From positions 1 through 30,335 of the forward strand of contig ADNK01003271.1 of the NCBI GenBank assembly GCA_000320545.1: a DNA stretch of 30,335 nucleotides, given 5' to 3'. This DNA is from Bigelowiella natans CCMP2755 (lineage: Eukaryota; Cercozoa; Chlorarachniophyceae). Numbering within the stretch: position 1 is the stretch's first letter; each line of letters opens with the position of its first letter. The translations under genes were made by a program, and so were the position numbers. The notes beneath the pieces are model-generated. The model was not told the DNA's origin, made no database searches, and saw nothing but the letters and a program-made list of their open reading frames with translations. Of this stretch, positions 1 to 10,252 are shown piece after piece.

Positions 1-553
1 CACTCCAACAGAGAAGCACTCCAGGCATAGATCGAAATCCTGTACAACAGATAAATATAGCTATCATCGTATGCATATTACAACTGATGTTGACAATTTT
101 GGAAGTTTAATTTTTCTCCACTGCTTGAGATGTTATGTTTATTGACGAGAAGTTTTGAGCCCCACCTTGCATTCAGCACACCGTATCCTCACAACTCCCG
201 AGATGTCCTGCATTACAAACAGACACAAAAAAAGGAGAGCAGATTGAAGGTGGGGGATACCAATACAAGGTAGTATCCAATGGACGATTACCTTCCTGCA
301 GAACTCGCAAAAATATTGATGTTTCTCGTTGCCTTCTGCCAATGCCCTCGCTTTTGGGTTATAGAAATGACATGTCGGTCTTGGGAGCAATGACAAGAAC
401 AGGATTTTGGCAAACCTCCATCCGCAATCTCCTTTCTCTTTTTGATTTGGTTGCTCATGGTATAGAAGGTTTCTCTTCAGTGGAATGGTTTTTCCAGCTC
501 CTGCTTGTGCTTTCGTTCACCTTTCTTCTTTACTCACGTTACCCCTCCGCCAT
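1..553 (-). CDS. ADA2: ADA2 transcriptional adaptor, 5' part (ZZ zinc finger); continues past base 1
   Basis: Exons in gene order: 553-543, 379-292, 207-166 and 39 to beyond 1. They join in phase to give MAEG, then PTCHFYNPK..., then FCEFCRK, DISGVVRIRCAECK and DFDLCLECFSVGV. The CxxC pairs with DISG...R.RCAEC.DFDLCLECFSVG are the ZZ finger that opens ADA2/TADA2, the adaptor that ties the GCN5 acetyltransferase into the SAGA/ADA histone-acetylating complexes in the nucleus. The SANT, linker and SWIRM regions would lie beyond the left edge. The last three exons are firm because the ZZ signature runs across two introns without a phase error. The first exon is less certain: its 11 bp starting at ATG 553 need a donor at 541-542 and a pyrimidine-rich acceptor before 379. 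An alternative start, ATG 458, is in another frame. The gene faces away from ARL2BP's 3' end. Confidence 0.85.
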
Positions 554-2203
554 TTAATGCGGCTATCAAGTAAAGTGTACGTCCGATCAAAAGTTGCCTT
601 TTCCCGTTGCTGTAGACTATTTAGACAAAATTACATCGAACATACATCTACATGATATTAGCACAAAGAAGATGGCATATTTCAGAATTTCTCTTCGCAA
701 TTCGGTCATCAGTGAATCAAATTGTGTTTTCAGGATCTTGTCTCAATGTGCGTTCATCTTTGACTCGAGCATGAACCCCAGCACAGTCTCTGTGATGATC
801 CATGATCTCTCACACTCAGCAGCTGACTCAGAGTGCCATGGCTCCGGAATGCAAGAACTCACATGCCTCCAGCAAAAATCTTTTCGAGGGTTTTTTTGCA
901 ACCCTGTGTGCACATCATCGCACAAGTTCACACCCCAAGCGCGGGCCTTGCGGTGAAGCTCGCACATCGCAAACTGCGGCGCGGCGCAGCTGTGCCCCAG
1001 CGCGATGTGCGAGAGTTGTGCGATCACGAAGGCATGCAAAAAAATCCACGCACATGCGGCACGAGAGGATGCAATTTCAACCAGCTGCAATGCAACTTGA
1101 TTCAGCGATGGAAAGCCTGCTGGCAATCCAGCAATCGCAGCTGGTCAAACTAGCAAAGCCAGAAAGTGACCTGGCGGTCACAATTTTTCCTGAGCGCTCG
1201 TTTTTGGCCGCGCCACGCGCCGCTGATGATCTGGTGATGGACACGTGATGGCATGCATCACATCAATGCTGAAGTGCAGAGTGTTCAAGCTTTCGGTTGT
1301 GCCAAGCAAGTTCCAGAGTTCCGCAGACGAGTTGCGTGTTGAACAAACAATCGATCAATTTGCAATTCATCACCAAGATCGAACCTTTTGAAAAGTTCAA
1401 ACGCGAATTTCTGGAAAGGGGGCATGCGGCACACTCTGCATGTCCATTTCGTTTGGTGCAAACACTCTCCACACGCGCGCGCAAGAGCAATTGCACTGGT
1501 GCGCATGGCGGTGCAAAGCTTGCATGATCATCGTGCACTTGCCTGGCTTGCATGCTTGCTGTCAACTGCTAGCTAGCTAGCTAGCTAGTCTAGCTAGTGC
1601 TAGAGTGCAACAAGCTAAGTTTGGCATGTGCACATCTCGTCATTTTTTGTCGACCTAAGCACATCACTCGCAAGAAAGTGATGGCTTGTCCAAAAAAAAT
1701 GAGAACCCACTTTCACAGGAAAATTGTCCAAATGAAGCAATGCGCCGATTATTGCCCGCACTCGTTCTGCTAGTCTGCCCGCTGCTAGCCCGCCTTGGTG
1801 CATTATCTTTCGATCTATGGAGATCAGCCATTTTTCAATGTAGAACAATTTGAATGATCGTTCAAACATGCAGCTGAAAGTCATGTGTACCGTCTCAGCG
1901 TGCTTCGCCATGATGAAGCTGTGAGCCGCACGTGCGCTACGACTAAACTGCACATTGCGAGCAAGAAACTACAGCTGCTGTGGTGGTGAGTGCACGGTGT
2001 GTGATGACGGATGCGCGGATCGATCATTCCGCCAATTATAGATTGTGCTAAGTGGTGACGATTTAAAGAAAACGGCACAAGCTGAAAGAATTGTGAAGGA
2101 AAGTAACCTCAACATTTTTTATTTTGAATCATCCTCTCAAATGCACATGCTGTGGAAAAAAAGTCAATGAGAATAGAAGACTTGCTTGACTCTTTCATGA
2201 TCG
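554..2203. other. Intergenic spacer with compositionally odd block A (about 740-2080)
   Basis: This lies between the ADA2 start and the ARL2BP stop. From about 740 to 2080 the sequence is unlike the flanking AT-rich, microsatellite-laden DNA: it is rich in CpG, TpG/CpA and GC, has frequent TGCA and GCATGC words, and shows few simple repeats apart from a TAGC run at 1567-1591. Several overlapping open frames exist on both strands. The longest reads 802-1248 on plus (148 codons); its second half (about 1058-1248) looks amino-acid-like, but I recognise no family and see no splice context. It could be a decayed mobile or foreign element or unusual spacer DNA. Similar-looking blocks lie at 10640-11790, 13700-14690 and 21970-22480. 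Confidence 0.5.
2118..2123 (-). promoter_or_regulatory. Possible AATAAA polyadenylation signal of ARL2BP
   Basis: On the minus strand an AATAAA hexamer lies about 80 bases downstream of the ARL2BP stop at 2204, a usual distance for a poly(A) signal. It sits in a short AT-rich tract, so chance occurrence is possible, and many protists do not use AATAAA. Confidence 0.3.
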
Positions 2204-2933
2204 CTAATTCTTAGCATTGGAGTCTTTGCAAAGGAGTAGATTGATCCCTTTGCCCTCCTTAGACTTCTTGTACGCAAGGATGACACCACGAAATTCCTCA
2301 AAATCGCTCAGAGACATTAGCATGTCGAAGACGTCTCCCGTGACTTCGTCCGGCCTTTCTCTAACAGTAGTGTTCATCTCATGCAATGACACTACTAATG
2401 ATTGATGTTGAAAACTTACTTAACCATCTTCATGAACTTTTCGGACGAGTAGCCATTAACCTTCTCTTGAAGCTCTTTGTCTATGTACGTCTCAATGAGC
2501 TTTGTCTGAGACATTCACATCACGTTCTGAGCTCTGGTGGCAGTACGTTTGGTTGGGAGCTTTTTACCCATTCGTCGAAGATTCTAGTGTAAGAAAGCTT
2601 ATTTTCTTTTGATTCAGCATCGAATTCATCACAGTTTTTGTCTAAGAAATCGGTTTGAAGCTTGTCAAACTTGGGATCTAATAGACACAAATTTGCAAAC
2701 AATATCAGCGGATGTATGAAATTGAAAAGCATAATAACAACCTAGAAGAATTTCTTGCAAAGCTCCAACAGTATTGTCGAAAAGGATGGTCTCTTCATCT
2801 GTCTCCGTGCTGATTATGTTAAAGATTCAACTCCTCATTTCAAACGGCACGAAGATGCGTGCGAAATTCCTAGGCAGACATGGTTAACTAAGAGAAACCT
2901 CACGCAAAGAATTTCCTCCTTCTCTTCAGCCAT
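2204..2933 (-). CDS. ARL2BP: ARL2-binding protein (BART domain), complete, 5 exons, 151 aa
   Basis: Exons in gene order: 2933-2904, 2802-2742, 2677-2568, 2505-2425, 2377-2204 (stop TAG). Phases close to 456 nt, or 151 residues; human ARL2BP has 163. The protein shows the BART all-helical domain: DPKFDKLQTDFLDKNCDEF, then ENKLSYTRIFDEW, then KLIETYIDKEL, then the best-conserved block DEVTGDVFDMLMSLSDFEEF, then YKKSKEGKGINL. ARL2BP is an effector of the small GTPases ARL2 and ARL3 and works at centrosomes, basal bodies and mitochondria; it is mostly kept in organisms with cilia or flagella. The start is the ATG of MAEEKEEILC, followed by donor GTGAGG. The weakest points are the acceptors before exon 2 (ending GGAG) and exon 5 (ending TGAG), both of which fit the phase and homology. 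It is divergent from the coiled-coil gene. Confidence 0.9.
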
Positions 2934-3442
2934 CCTGAATTCCAGTTGGCAAGCTAGAAAGGGATTGGGGTTGGTTGAGTTGTAGTTGTTATTATTACTC
3001 TTTTTATGGGTATTCCGTCCTGCTGTTCCGTTTGTTGGGTTACGTTTCTCATTTCGCGGGTTTATTTTTAAGATTTAAGAATGGACTTTTTTTGTTGCAA
3101 TGCAACAATGCATAAGATTTTGAAGATACGACAAATAAAGAAAAGGTGTCTATTAACTGATTAGTACGGATCTCGCCGTTATGAGATGAGCATCCGAGGT
3201 CGTCGTATCCGATCTTTCTCCAGGCTTTTATGTCTTTTATTTTTAGATGATTTCCCCTATTCATCCATAATGTGATTTTCTAATATATGTATTCTATTGA
3301 TTGTTGGATGCTTCGCTGGTCAATTTTATGTTTTTATCGTAACTAAACCCTGATAATATAGCCAGAATTAAGAAATCAGAACCCATTTTTACCGAGATCG
3401 GTCTTCCTGCCGTTGCACTTTCGGGGGAAAGAAGACAACTGG

Positions 3443-3475
<33 letters not shown>

Positions 3476-3650
3476 TTCATCATTATCCATCATCAAGAGG
3501 GAAGGATTCGGAAAGAACCTCAGAGGGTGGCGCCCGTGGAACTATTTTTATCTTTGCTGGAGTAGTTACTTGTGCGAAGGGTTTAATTAAATGCGAGCTG
3601 TTGTCAGTAAAAGGTGACAGCGAATCGTATCTGAAGAAGCTTCTTCTTCG
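2934..3650. promoter_or_regulatory. Divergent intergenic region (ARL2BP / coiled-coil gene)
   Basis: A 717-bp head-to-head spacer separates the two start codons. I see no convincing exon in it. It contains an ATC run at 3443-3474 and pyrimidine/purine-rich stretches. It must hold both promoters and the 5' UTRs, but no TATA box or other core element stands out clearly enough to call. Confidence 0.5.
3443..3474. repeat. (ATC)n microsatellite
   Basis: An uninterrupted trinucleotide run of about 10 units in the divergent promoter spacer. Confidence 0.95.
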
Positions 3651-3950
3651 ATGGCAAAGAGGCTCAAAGAGCTCCTCGACGAGGCGAGAAGGTGAGAAAA
3701 AGAAATTACGCTATTACTCTGGTAAATGCTCACTTCTCTGCCATCTATTTTGGCATCATTCCATCTCGATCCCGAGCTCCCGAAACTACTTCATTCTTAT
3801 ACAACTCGCCTAACCATGCTCTTGCCCACCAAACAGTCAAGTGAACTCGCCTGCAACATCATCATCAAATGGAGATCTTATCGGATTTGAAACCCTTTCC
3901 AAGATAGGTTCTCTCAAAAATATAGCCAAGGTACTACTAGCATAGGCTAA

Positions 3951-3981
<31 letters not shown>

Positions 3982-5256
3982 CCTGGAGGACATTACTTAC
4001 ACCTGCTTTTCTACATTATTCTTCAGAGAGATGCGACTGCCCTGACAATTCTGCGCATATTTCTCGACGAACGAGTAAGTAGCCTTGAGAAATGCCACGT
4101 CTGTTAGTGACAACGTTAGCTTCATTTTTAGTGATGCAAGTTGTAATTGCCAAATGATTGTAATCTCAGAAGCGGGATATAGAAGCCAGATCTTTTGTTC
4201 TCAAAAATTTGAAGGTTTCCTAATAATACACAACACTGCATTTTACTAAATGAGCAACATGCTCTGGATGTAGCAGCCTTGCCCTCTTATTCACAAAGAA
4301 ATATTCTCTCTATGAATGTATCTCTGGGTGGATGACAGGTCAATTTTACCGGAATAGTGAAGAGCATGAAGAGGGAGATGGAGCAAGAGAGACTCCAACA
4401 TGCAGCCGCACTTATGTCTCTGAGGTTGTCATCTTAACCAAAATCTACAATATTTTAAGATGGCGAAGATGGCTATGTTCCTTAGCCTCCAAATAACTTT
4501 ATAATGTTAGGAAACAGAACGCGAAGATAAAGGCTACTCAAATCGAGTCTCAATCAGAGAAGAGGCAAGTGGAGGACGCCAATGCAAAGGCAGCGGCAGA
4601 ACCCGCGGCAACTGCCGAATCTTTGAAGAATAAGTTACAAAAGCAGCTAGACGAACAGAAGGAGGCTTACTCTAGCTTGGAGGTAGGTCTCTTTACACAG
4701 TCAGTAGAGATAATATGTTGTTGTGTAGCCGCAAAGATTGTTATCATAATATAATAGCCACAGTATTTCTATTTGGGAAGAAGGAGAAGAAGAAAAGGGG
4801 ATTTGTCTTTTCTTGCTCTGATGTGAGAAAGATCATCATGTTGTTTGCATTCCGATGTGGGGAGGCAAATGGCTTTATGATGCCTCGCGTTTTCTACTAA
4901 TCTAAGTCTGTTTTCTTTTGTTTCTCCTCTTTTTCTTTTTCTCTCTTTCTCTCTCTTACTCTCTTTTTCTCTCAGACGCGTTCGCGCATGGAGCGTCATA
5001 CTGCAGAGTCTAAATTGGTACGAAGAGTAAAAGGAGTGCAGCTCCAAATTACAACTTGTTCACGATCATGCAAACACACGCGCGCGCGCACACACAGTAT
5101 GCGTATTAGCTTGGTAGTAGGGGTGTATTTATTGTGCTCTATCACAGGTTCAAATAGAGAGTCGCTGCCTGAAAGAAACGGAGGAAATGAAGGCGACAAT
5201 AATGTAAAACACTCTCATTCACATCCCATTCTTCCTCTCTCTCGCTTTCGTACTCA

Positions 5257-5305
<49 letters not shown>

Positions 5306-6349
5306 CGTGACAAAATACATTAATCGCATGAATAGGCGTCTTCGAGAGGAAATATCTCGAAATCGGCTGAGCAAACGCTCCTTGGAGCAAGAGGTTACTA
5401 CCCTTTTCTCGCTTTTTCCGTTGCAGATTAACATACAGAATTTTTAAGCAATAATAAGAATTTCTCTTACCTAATGTGACCTCTGTTTACTTCCCAATTC
5501 CTATCCCCCTCTCATTTTCCGTTCATCATACTCTATAATAATAGGTACAGAGGCTGCGTGAGGCTACGGTGCAAGCTAATGCAACAAATGACGAGGAGAT
5601 TCAGGTGAGGACGATAACGAAATAATGAGAGAATAATCATCATCTTCAGTGATAAAACAAGACTAAAAGGCGAGCTACGTACAACGCGTTCTCTTATTAT
5701 AGCATAACAGCTCGTGAAAGGCGAGCTAGGTACAACGCGAGACTTGCTAAAGAAGTCAGAAGAATCTGCTCGAAAAGAGAAGGAAGCTCGAGAAGCGATG
5801 GAAAAGAAGGTGTGGCAAGACTCAAGGGAGTTGTAAACGGACTGCGGCAAAAAGATCTACTTACCAGTGATGATGTGTGTATGTTGTCACCCATGTTAAT
5901 GGATGTATAGTAGTAGCATGTACAAATAATGATATACAAATGATGATAATAATAGGTAGAGGAACTGCAGAACCTCTCTTCCAGTAGCGGCCAGGAATTG
6001 AAAAGAGAGAAGAAACAAGCAAAGCAGTGGTATGCGTTACATATATTATGATTGCCCTAGTTAGATATTTCTTTCGCTGGAAACGGTCTAACTGTGTTGT
6101 CGGATAGTACTTTTGCAAAACAAGAGCAGCAGCAGTAAACAACAACAACAACAATATTACAACTAAGTGTCACTAACAGGGAGGAGCGTGTGCGTTGCGT
6201 GGTTCGGCGACTGAGATCTGGGCTCGCATCGTCTTCATCTTGCGCCAGTAGCAAAGAAATGAATGATAATAGTGGGGAAAGAAGAGACGTTGGTGCTTCG
6301 ACAAATTTAACAAGGTATTTATCACCATTGTTTCTGTCAAAGGAAATAG

Positions 6350-6391
<42 letters not shown>

Positions 6392-7836
6392 GGATTTTTT
6401 ACAGATGTGGTTTGATTTTCATATTTTCGTTTTCATTGACCACGAAGCAGTGTTACTCCTCCTCCTCCTCTTCCAACCGACGAAGGAGTTGGTGCAGAAG
6501 ATCACGATACTATCATTGAAGAGAAGGGGAAACCATCTACTACTAACTACAGAACCACAGAAGGAGAAACAGGAGACAACAGTAACAGCATAATCAATCC
6601 AATTGATGATCTACATGCAGCAGCTGCAGCCTGTTGGGCCGAGATAAGACGTGCTCGAAACGCTGAGAAGGAAATGTTTGAAGCACACGCTGTTGCTGCG
6701 ACTGCAAAAAACGTCCATGTGCAGGAACTGGAAGCAGCTCTCAAAGATGCGAAAGAGGTAATAATGAGTATAATTTCTACTTATCTGTAGTTTTATGTGA
6801 GAGATAGACATTCGAAATTGATCTGGGGGAGAGAAAAAGGAAAGAGGAAAAAGATGATGATGATGAAATGGCGTAAAGAGTGTATAACGATTTTGGTATA
6901 ACGATTTTGGTAGAATAAAAGTCAAATATAAAATTCCACTGAAATACACCCACACTAATGATCAGAGTCTCCGACAAGAAGCTAAGAAACATACCGAGTT
7001 TGAGCGCCAGATGGCAAGAGAAAAGACACATTTGGAGCGGCTCATTTCAAGTGAGAAAACCCGCTTAGAACAGCTTCTATCGAGTGAAAAAACCTGTATG
7101 GAGGATCAGTTACGCAACACGAAGGCCCAACATGAACAAGAGTTGAAATCTTGCAAGGAAACCTTCTCTAAACGAGAAAAGGAAATGGAGGAAGAACTGC
7201 AACGATTAAACAGGGAATTAGAGACTGCGAACGCAGATAGGGTAAGCTATTGAGTATTGACAGACGAGAGTCGAAAAAGAGAAAAGAAATAAGAAGCGGA
7301 ATTTAAACTACCTCTCTACACAAACATAGACAAATATTATTTTCAACACATCCACAACTATTTTTATTTCCCTTCCCCCCGAACCTTCTTCCTTTTTTCT
7401 TCACACAAGCACTCATACGCACATTGACAAACATTACATTTTTAAAAATAGAAGTGCGGGTGTTATTGTGTTTGTTGATAATAAGGATCTGGCTCAGAAG
7501 AAGCAAGGAGATACTGAGAAAGAGTTAGCGGTAGCTAGGGAAAAGACAAAGAAGCTCGAACAATTAGCAGATAAAAGCAAGAGAGAGAGCAAATTAGAGG
7601 CACGACTTGAGGTGGCAAATAAGGAGGTCACCTTTTTTCATTAGCCAGCCTCGCATGATAATAGCATTTTGTGTAGCTATTTAAAATATAAACTGACTTT
7701 ATAATATCTGTCCACTGTTTATGAGTGCGGCCTTTGATCTGTGCCATATATGGTTGCTCTTGCGTTTTTTGTTTTGTATTTTATAGCAAAGGCATTTTTT
7801 ATGTTAAGTAGTAATAAATACGCACACTTACGCGCG

Positions 7837-7935
<99 letters not shown>

Positions 7936-8289
7936 TTGTGTGTGTGCTTGATTAGGTTGAACGAGTACGAAACGACCATGAAACGACTAAAAAACTTCTG
8001 AGTATTTAGTGAAAATTATGCTATAATTTTGTTGAAAAAAAGTGATAAAATAAACATGATGATAATAATAACGATAGTACCTTATTTTTTTATTAATTTT
8101 TGAAATCAATAATAATTCTTGAGCCCAACCATTCATTATTTGGATTCCTTAGATATGAGTCATGAGGCTATTTCACATCTTGAGCGGGAAAAAGCAAGGG
8201 AAATCGCAAAAATCAGAGAGGAAAATCAATACGTACTTGCTTCTGCATCCTCTCTTGTGCGCGTGATTGTACTTTGATGTTTTTTGCGT

Positions 8290-8328
<39 letters not shown>

Positions 8329-8747
8329 AAGAAGTATTCTATTCTTACCATGATATGATTCAAGATAACTATCGGAAACAAAAGTAAACACTCGTATTTT
8401 TCATGCATTTAAAAGTATTTTTCCTCAAGATAATCAAAATTTTCTCTGTTATTGTGTAACATACTCTATTTAGTCTGGCAGCAATAATCACGTAGATGAC
8501 GAAAGGGTTTGTGATATATTGATATTAACGAAATGGGAAAAAATCTCTTTACAGATGTGACATGTACCAGCTGAATGAATGATGATGAGAGAGAGTAATG
8601 TATTAATAGCTATATTTTTACTGTGTTCATGTGTAGGTTAAGAAGCTTCGGGAGCAGATGATGAATGTGAGAAGGCGCATGGCTTTAAGTTTAAAGTAAG
8701 AATAATACCACGGATACCATAATTCAGACAACGATACCAATGTAGAC

Positions 8748-8839
<92 letters not shown>

Positions 8840-10217
8840 TGTGTGTGTGTACATATAAGAAAGAGAGAGAGAATTAGAGGAAGTGGAAAGAAGATATAGA
8901 CCACTAGTACTCTATGCTTCTATCCTAATTTTATAAAAGATATATGTATACGAACAGTATTGAAGCTGTAGATACTAATACTAATACAATCATGATGTAT
9001 TTTCCTCAAAATATTTCCCATCATCCTCATCATCAATTAATATTTTGTTAAGGGAGGCCCATGAGCAACACAGTCGTGAAATCAAGGTTGTATTTTTTAA
9101 CAGTATCATCTATTTTTGCTTAGCATCAAATAGATGAATATCTGATATTCATATGAAATTATTTAAGTTCTACCACCTTTGTCCAAAAAGATTTGAAAAA
9201 AAAATTATAAAATTAACCATCCATTATAAGTACAAATTATAGTTTATACCTAGTTGAACACTTACCGCCAAAAGTAATGGTCTATCTACCCCTTTACTTT
9301 CGTACCTCACAGGAACTTAAGGCCCTTCATGATAATCTATCCGAGGATAATAGCAAAATGAAGAAAGAATGTATATGTACTAATGGCAGCACTATCGTAT
9401 AAATATGCTTGCTTCAATAAATTTAATATATGCTATTGTTACCATTTTTGTCTGTTTGAAGTACACTACCTTGAAATCTTACAGGTGGATCACTTCGAGA
9501 AGAAAATGAGCAATTGTCTCTCGCATTGAAGACTTCAAACTCAGAACTAGTAACTGCTCTCCAAAGGTTCTTCATTAATAGAAATTATCGTAGTTCGTGT
9601 AGCGTATCTTGTGCATATTCGGGATAACATTTTTGTTTTGATGATATCATCAAGGGGGAGAAAAATGGTAGAGTTTTCGAAACAAAATCGAACGAGTACA
9701 ACTAACAAGATGGACACGATGGAGCAGAAAGTTCACGAAATCAATAAGGTATTGCATGTAATTCATATCTTTCTGGAGAATACCTCTTCTTATTTATATT
9801 CTACTTTAATAGTATTATTTTCGCTTCTATATTATTATCATCATCATCATCATCATATATATTTCTTTGTGATTTCTGCAAATAATTTTCTGTAGTAAAT
9901 ACTTCACATTAGATTTTTTCTTCCAAAAATATTTATACTGTACAGGAGTACGAAGCAATGCACTTACGTATGTCGAATATGGCCTCCCTCAAAGAACGCT
10001 TGGCAAATACAAACGTAAATTACATGCTACTTTTGAAATAAACATTCATGAATCTATATAATTATTTAAGATGACTATAAAATGATCAAAAAGTCAATAA
10101 ATATAAGTCTATTTTTAAATTTTGATTTTTTAATACCGAAGGCCGAGCTGAAAAAGATGACCAAAAAGGTGTGTTTTCCTAGTAAGAATATATGATTAAT
10201 TATGAAATTTCTCAACA

Positions 10218-10252
<35 letters not shown>

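Noticed and set aside
1567-1591. TAGC-repeat run considered as a recombination site
   Set aside because: It is a short simple repeat; nothing nearby supports an integrase or attachment site.
3443-3474. Regular trinucleotide arrays considered as CRISPR-like or satellite arrays
   Set aside because: They are plain microsatellites without spacers, in a eukaryotic genome.
8627-8904. Open frames made of poly-Tyr-Ile, His-Thr or Ser-Leu runs (also at 5142-5390, 7719-7979, 24964-25306, 26042-26384, 29917-30298)
   Set aside because: They are translations of TA, GT, CA and GA microsatellites and have no splice or coding context.
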